Source: Eucommia ulmoides (taxonomy: Eukaryota > Streptophyta > Magnoliopsida > Garryales > Eucommiaceae). From it: DNA of 64,000 nucleotides. The stretch is taken from the NCBI GenBank assembly GCA_016647705.1, contig CM028335.1:40359712-40423711 (forward strand), read 5' to 3'. Below are positions 61,401-64,000 of the stretch, in pieces. The first letter of the stretch is position 1; the number at the start of each line of letters is the position of its first letter. Made by a program: the position numbers and the translations under genes. The notes below the pieces were generated by a model. That model made no database searches. It saw only the letters and a list, made by a program, of their open reading frames with translations, and was not told the DNA's origin.

Positions 61401-64000
61401 TTCAACTGTGTCAGTTTCGGACAAAAAATAACACTTGTCTGGACGGAAACAACATTCGGACCAAAACGCCCTCTAAAGGCTAAAAAAGATCAAGTTTGAT
61501 CTAAAAAGTCAATTGTGTCTGTTTCGGACGAACAATATCACTTTTGTGGTAGAAACAGCTTTCTTAGCAGACCGCCCACAAAAGGACCAAAAAGACCAAA
61601 TTTGGCCCGAAAATTCAACGGTGTCTGTTTCGGACAAAAAATATCACTCGTTTGGATGGAAACAACATTCCGAACAAAACGCCCACTAAAGGATCAAAAA
61701 GACCGAGTTTGACAAGAAAATTCAACTGTGTCTGTTTCAAATGAAAAACACCATTTTTTTGTACGGAAAAGGTCTTGTATGCAAAACACCCCAAAATGCT
61801 CAAAAAGACCAAGTTTGACTCGAAAATTCAACTATGTCCATTTTGGACGAAAACTACCACTTGTTTGGATGGAAACAACATTCTTAGCAAAATGCCCACT
61901 AAAGTCTCAAAAAGACCAAGTTTGACCTAAAAAGTCAATTGTGTCTGTTCCAAACGAAAAATACCACTTTTATGGTGGAAACGACTTTCCGAGCAAAACA
62001 CCTACAAAAGTCCAAAAAGACCAAGTTTGACCAGAAAATTCAACTGCATCCGTTTCGGATGAAAAATACCATTTTTTGGGTGTAAACGACCTTTTGAGCC
62101 AAACGCCCCCAAAAGGCCCAAAAAGACTGAGTTTGACCAAAAAATTCAACGATGTCCATTACGGACGAAAAATGCCGCTTTTATGGTAGAAATGATTTTC
62201 TTAGTAAAACGCCCACGAAAGGCCCGAAAAGACCGAGTTTGACCAGAAAATACAACTGTGTCCGATTCGAACGAAAAATACCATTTTTTTTTCAGTGGAA
62301 ACGACCTTTTGAGCAAAACGCCCACAAATGGCCCCAAAAGACCAAGTTTGACCGAAAAATTCAACTGTGTCGGTTTTAGACAAAAAAATACTACTTGTTT
62401 GGGTGGAAATGACCCATTGTGCAAAATGCCGCCCAACATGCCCAAAAAGACCAAGTTCGACAAGATAATTGAATTGTGTCTATTTCAGACGAAAAACAAC
62501 ACTTTTACGGGTGTAAACGGCCGTCTATGCAAAAAGTCCCAAAAATCCCAAAAAGACCAAGTGTGACCCAAAAATTCAACTGTGTTAGTTTCGGACAAAA
62601 AATGCCACTTATTTGGATGGAAACAACATTCTAAGCAAAACGTACACTAAAGGCTCAAAAAGACCAAGTTTGAACAAAAAAGTAAACCGTCTACGCAAAA
62701 CTTCCCCAAAAATTCCAAAAAGACCAAGTTTGACCTAAAAATTCAACTATGTCAGTTTCGGACGAAAAATAACACTCGTCTAGATAGAAACAAAATTCTG
62801 AGTAAAACGCCTTCTAAAGGCTAAAAAAGACCAAGTTTGATCTAAAAAGTCAATTGTGTTTGTTTCGGACGAACAATATCACTTTTATGGTAGAAACGGC
62901 TTTCTTAGCTGAACGCCCACAAAAGGCCCAAAAAGACCAAGTTTGACCTGAAAATTTATCTGTGTCCGTTTCGGATGAAAAATATCACTTGTTTGGATGG
63001 AAACAGGCCTTTGTGAAAAACGTCCCCAAAATGCCAAAAAAGACCAAGTTTGACCGGAAAATTGAACTGTGTCTGTTTCGGACGAAAAATATCACTTTTT
63101 TTTGTGGAAACAGCCTACGGGGCAACACGAACCAAAATGCCCAAAAAGGCCAATATTGACCTGAAAGAACAAATCCATCCATTTTGCACAAAAAATACCA
63201 CTTTTTTTGGGCGAAAATGGCCCTCTGGGCGAAATGCCCACAAAAGGCCCGAAAAGACCAAATTTGACTAGAAAATTCAACTGCGTCTGTTTCAGACAAA
63301 AAATACTACTTGTTTTTGTGGAAATGGCCCTCCCTGGAAAACGCTCCAAAAATGCCCAAAAAGCCCGACCTTGACCGGAAAATTCAATTGTGTCCGTTTT
63401 GGACGAAAAATATAACTTGTTTTGGCTGAAACGACCTTCGCGAAAAACTCTTCCAAAATGCCCAAAAAGACCAAGTTCAACCAGAAAATTCAACTGCATT
63501 CGTATCGGATGAAAAATACCTCTTTTTTGAGTGTAAACGACTTTTTGAGCAAAACGCCACCATAAGGGCTAAAAAGACCAAGTTTAACCTGAAAATTGAA
63601 CTATGTCCATTTCAGACGAAATATACCACTTGCCCAAAAAGGCCAATATTGACCTGAAAGAACAAATGCATCCATTTTGCACAAAAAATACCACTTTTTT
63701 TGGGCGGAAACGGCTCTCTGAGCGAAATGCCCACAAAAGGCCCGAAAAGACCAAATTTGACTAGAAAATTCAACTGCGTCCATTTCAGACAAAAAATACT
63801 ACTTGGTTTTGTGGAAATGGCCCTCCCTGCAAAACGCTCCAAAAATGCCCAAAAAGACCGACCTTGACTGGAAAATTCATTTGTGTCCGTTTCGGACGAA
63901 AAATATAACTTGTTTTGGTTGAAACGACCTTTGCGAAAAACTCTTCCAAAATGCCCAAAAAGACCAAGTTCAACCAGAAAATTCAACTGCATTCGTATCG
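58492..64000 (+). repeat. 107-bp satellite array, right block
   Basis: Core positions 58552, 58658, 58765, 58872, 58980, 59079, 59187, 59293, 59400 and 59507 give steps of 106-108 bases with one 99-base step. About 51 units fill this block and continue past the window. Ordered sets of unit variants recur (compare 57207-57500, 59535-59830 and 61690-61990). No host gene is present. Many units contain the small dyad GTCCG-TTT-CGGAC or a decayed form. Confidence 0.95.
63015..64000 (+). repeat. 493-bp higher-order duplication
   Basis: The block around 63172-63507 recurs at 63665-64000 at a constant offset of 493 bases (CGTATCG at 63501 and 63994; the TTTTGCACAAAAAATACC word near 63183 and 63676). 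Only scattered differences are seen, far fewer than between neighbouring 107-bp units. The second copy begins after a shortened unit at 63627-63640. The duplication reaches the window edge. Confidence 0.85.

Noticed and set aside
63480..63520. CENP-B box in satellite units
   Set aside because: TTCGTATCGGATG shares only part of the NTTCGNNNNANNCGGGN pattern and is not conserved between units.
56086..64000. Dozens of 60-136 codon open frames with FFVRNGHS/KTKFDRKIQLC patterns
   Set aside because: They recur in several frames on both strands at the satellite period. As 107 is not a multiple of three, they are read-through of the repeat and not a protein family.
56086..64000. CRISPR-like array
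   Set aside because: Units are contiguous and similar over their whole 107 bases, with no unique spacers, and the DNA is from a plant nucleus.

Overview
The window is plant nuclear DNA, very probably from a woody eudicot. It is AT-rich and full of LTR retrotransposons with initiator-Met-tRNA primer sites. It holds one intron-rich plant gene and a large tandem satellite. I cannot name the species.

The only intact cellular gene I can support is on the minus strand (ATG at 36013, stop at 28661). It encodes an NADPH-cytochrome P450 reductase of the plant class II (ATR2-like) type. All 18 coding exons have GT/AG borders, and they join in frame to 708 codons with every cofactor motif present. Its introns carry a MITE-like stretch, GA/CT microsatellites and an inverted copy of the exon 7/intron 7 junction.

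Left of the gene (1-26.7 kb) is one old Ty1/copia element in plus orientation, opened by nested insertions. A Mutator-like TIR element (2388-9277) split its gag. That element carries a processed arabinogalactan-peptide pseudogene and was itself hit by Ty3/gypsy element 1 (2948-8384). A second insertion (10125-25377, target duplication GTGAT) is the LTR of another retrotransposon. It contains a chimeric palindromic Athila-like piece (11176-15231) and Ty3/gypsy element 2 (16288-24240, duplication GATTG). Element 2's LTR holds a solo LTR (22102-23528, duplication ACAAA). Copia coding sequence resumes at 25383 and stops in the integrase core near 26745.

Right of the gene (36.4-56.1 kb) are further fragments of the same copia superfamily in both orientations, including an internally deleted gag-only element (37765-41132). 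There are also solo LTRs with clean target duplications (43251-44617, ATAGC; 48231-49089, CTAGC), an LTR nested in an inverted LTR (50509-54587), and scraps of other LTR elements.

From about 56086 to the end lies a satellite of roughly 107-bp units (about 65 by length), interrupted by a solo LTR (57678-58491). It has higher-order structure, including a very similar 493-bp tandem duplication at the right edge. The many short open frames there are satellite read-through, not genes.

No rRNA, tRNA or CRISPR array was seen. Nothing looks like a new multi-gene system. The most unusual signals are the satellite, the exon-derived inverted repeat inside the reductase gene, the retro-pseudogene inside the TIR element, and the 2.2-kb palindrome of LTR sequence.
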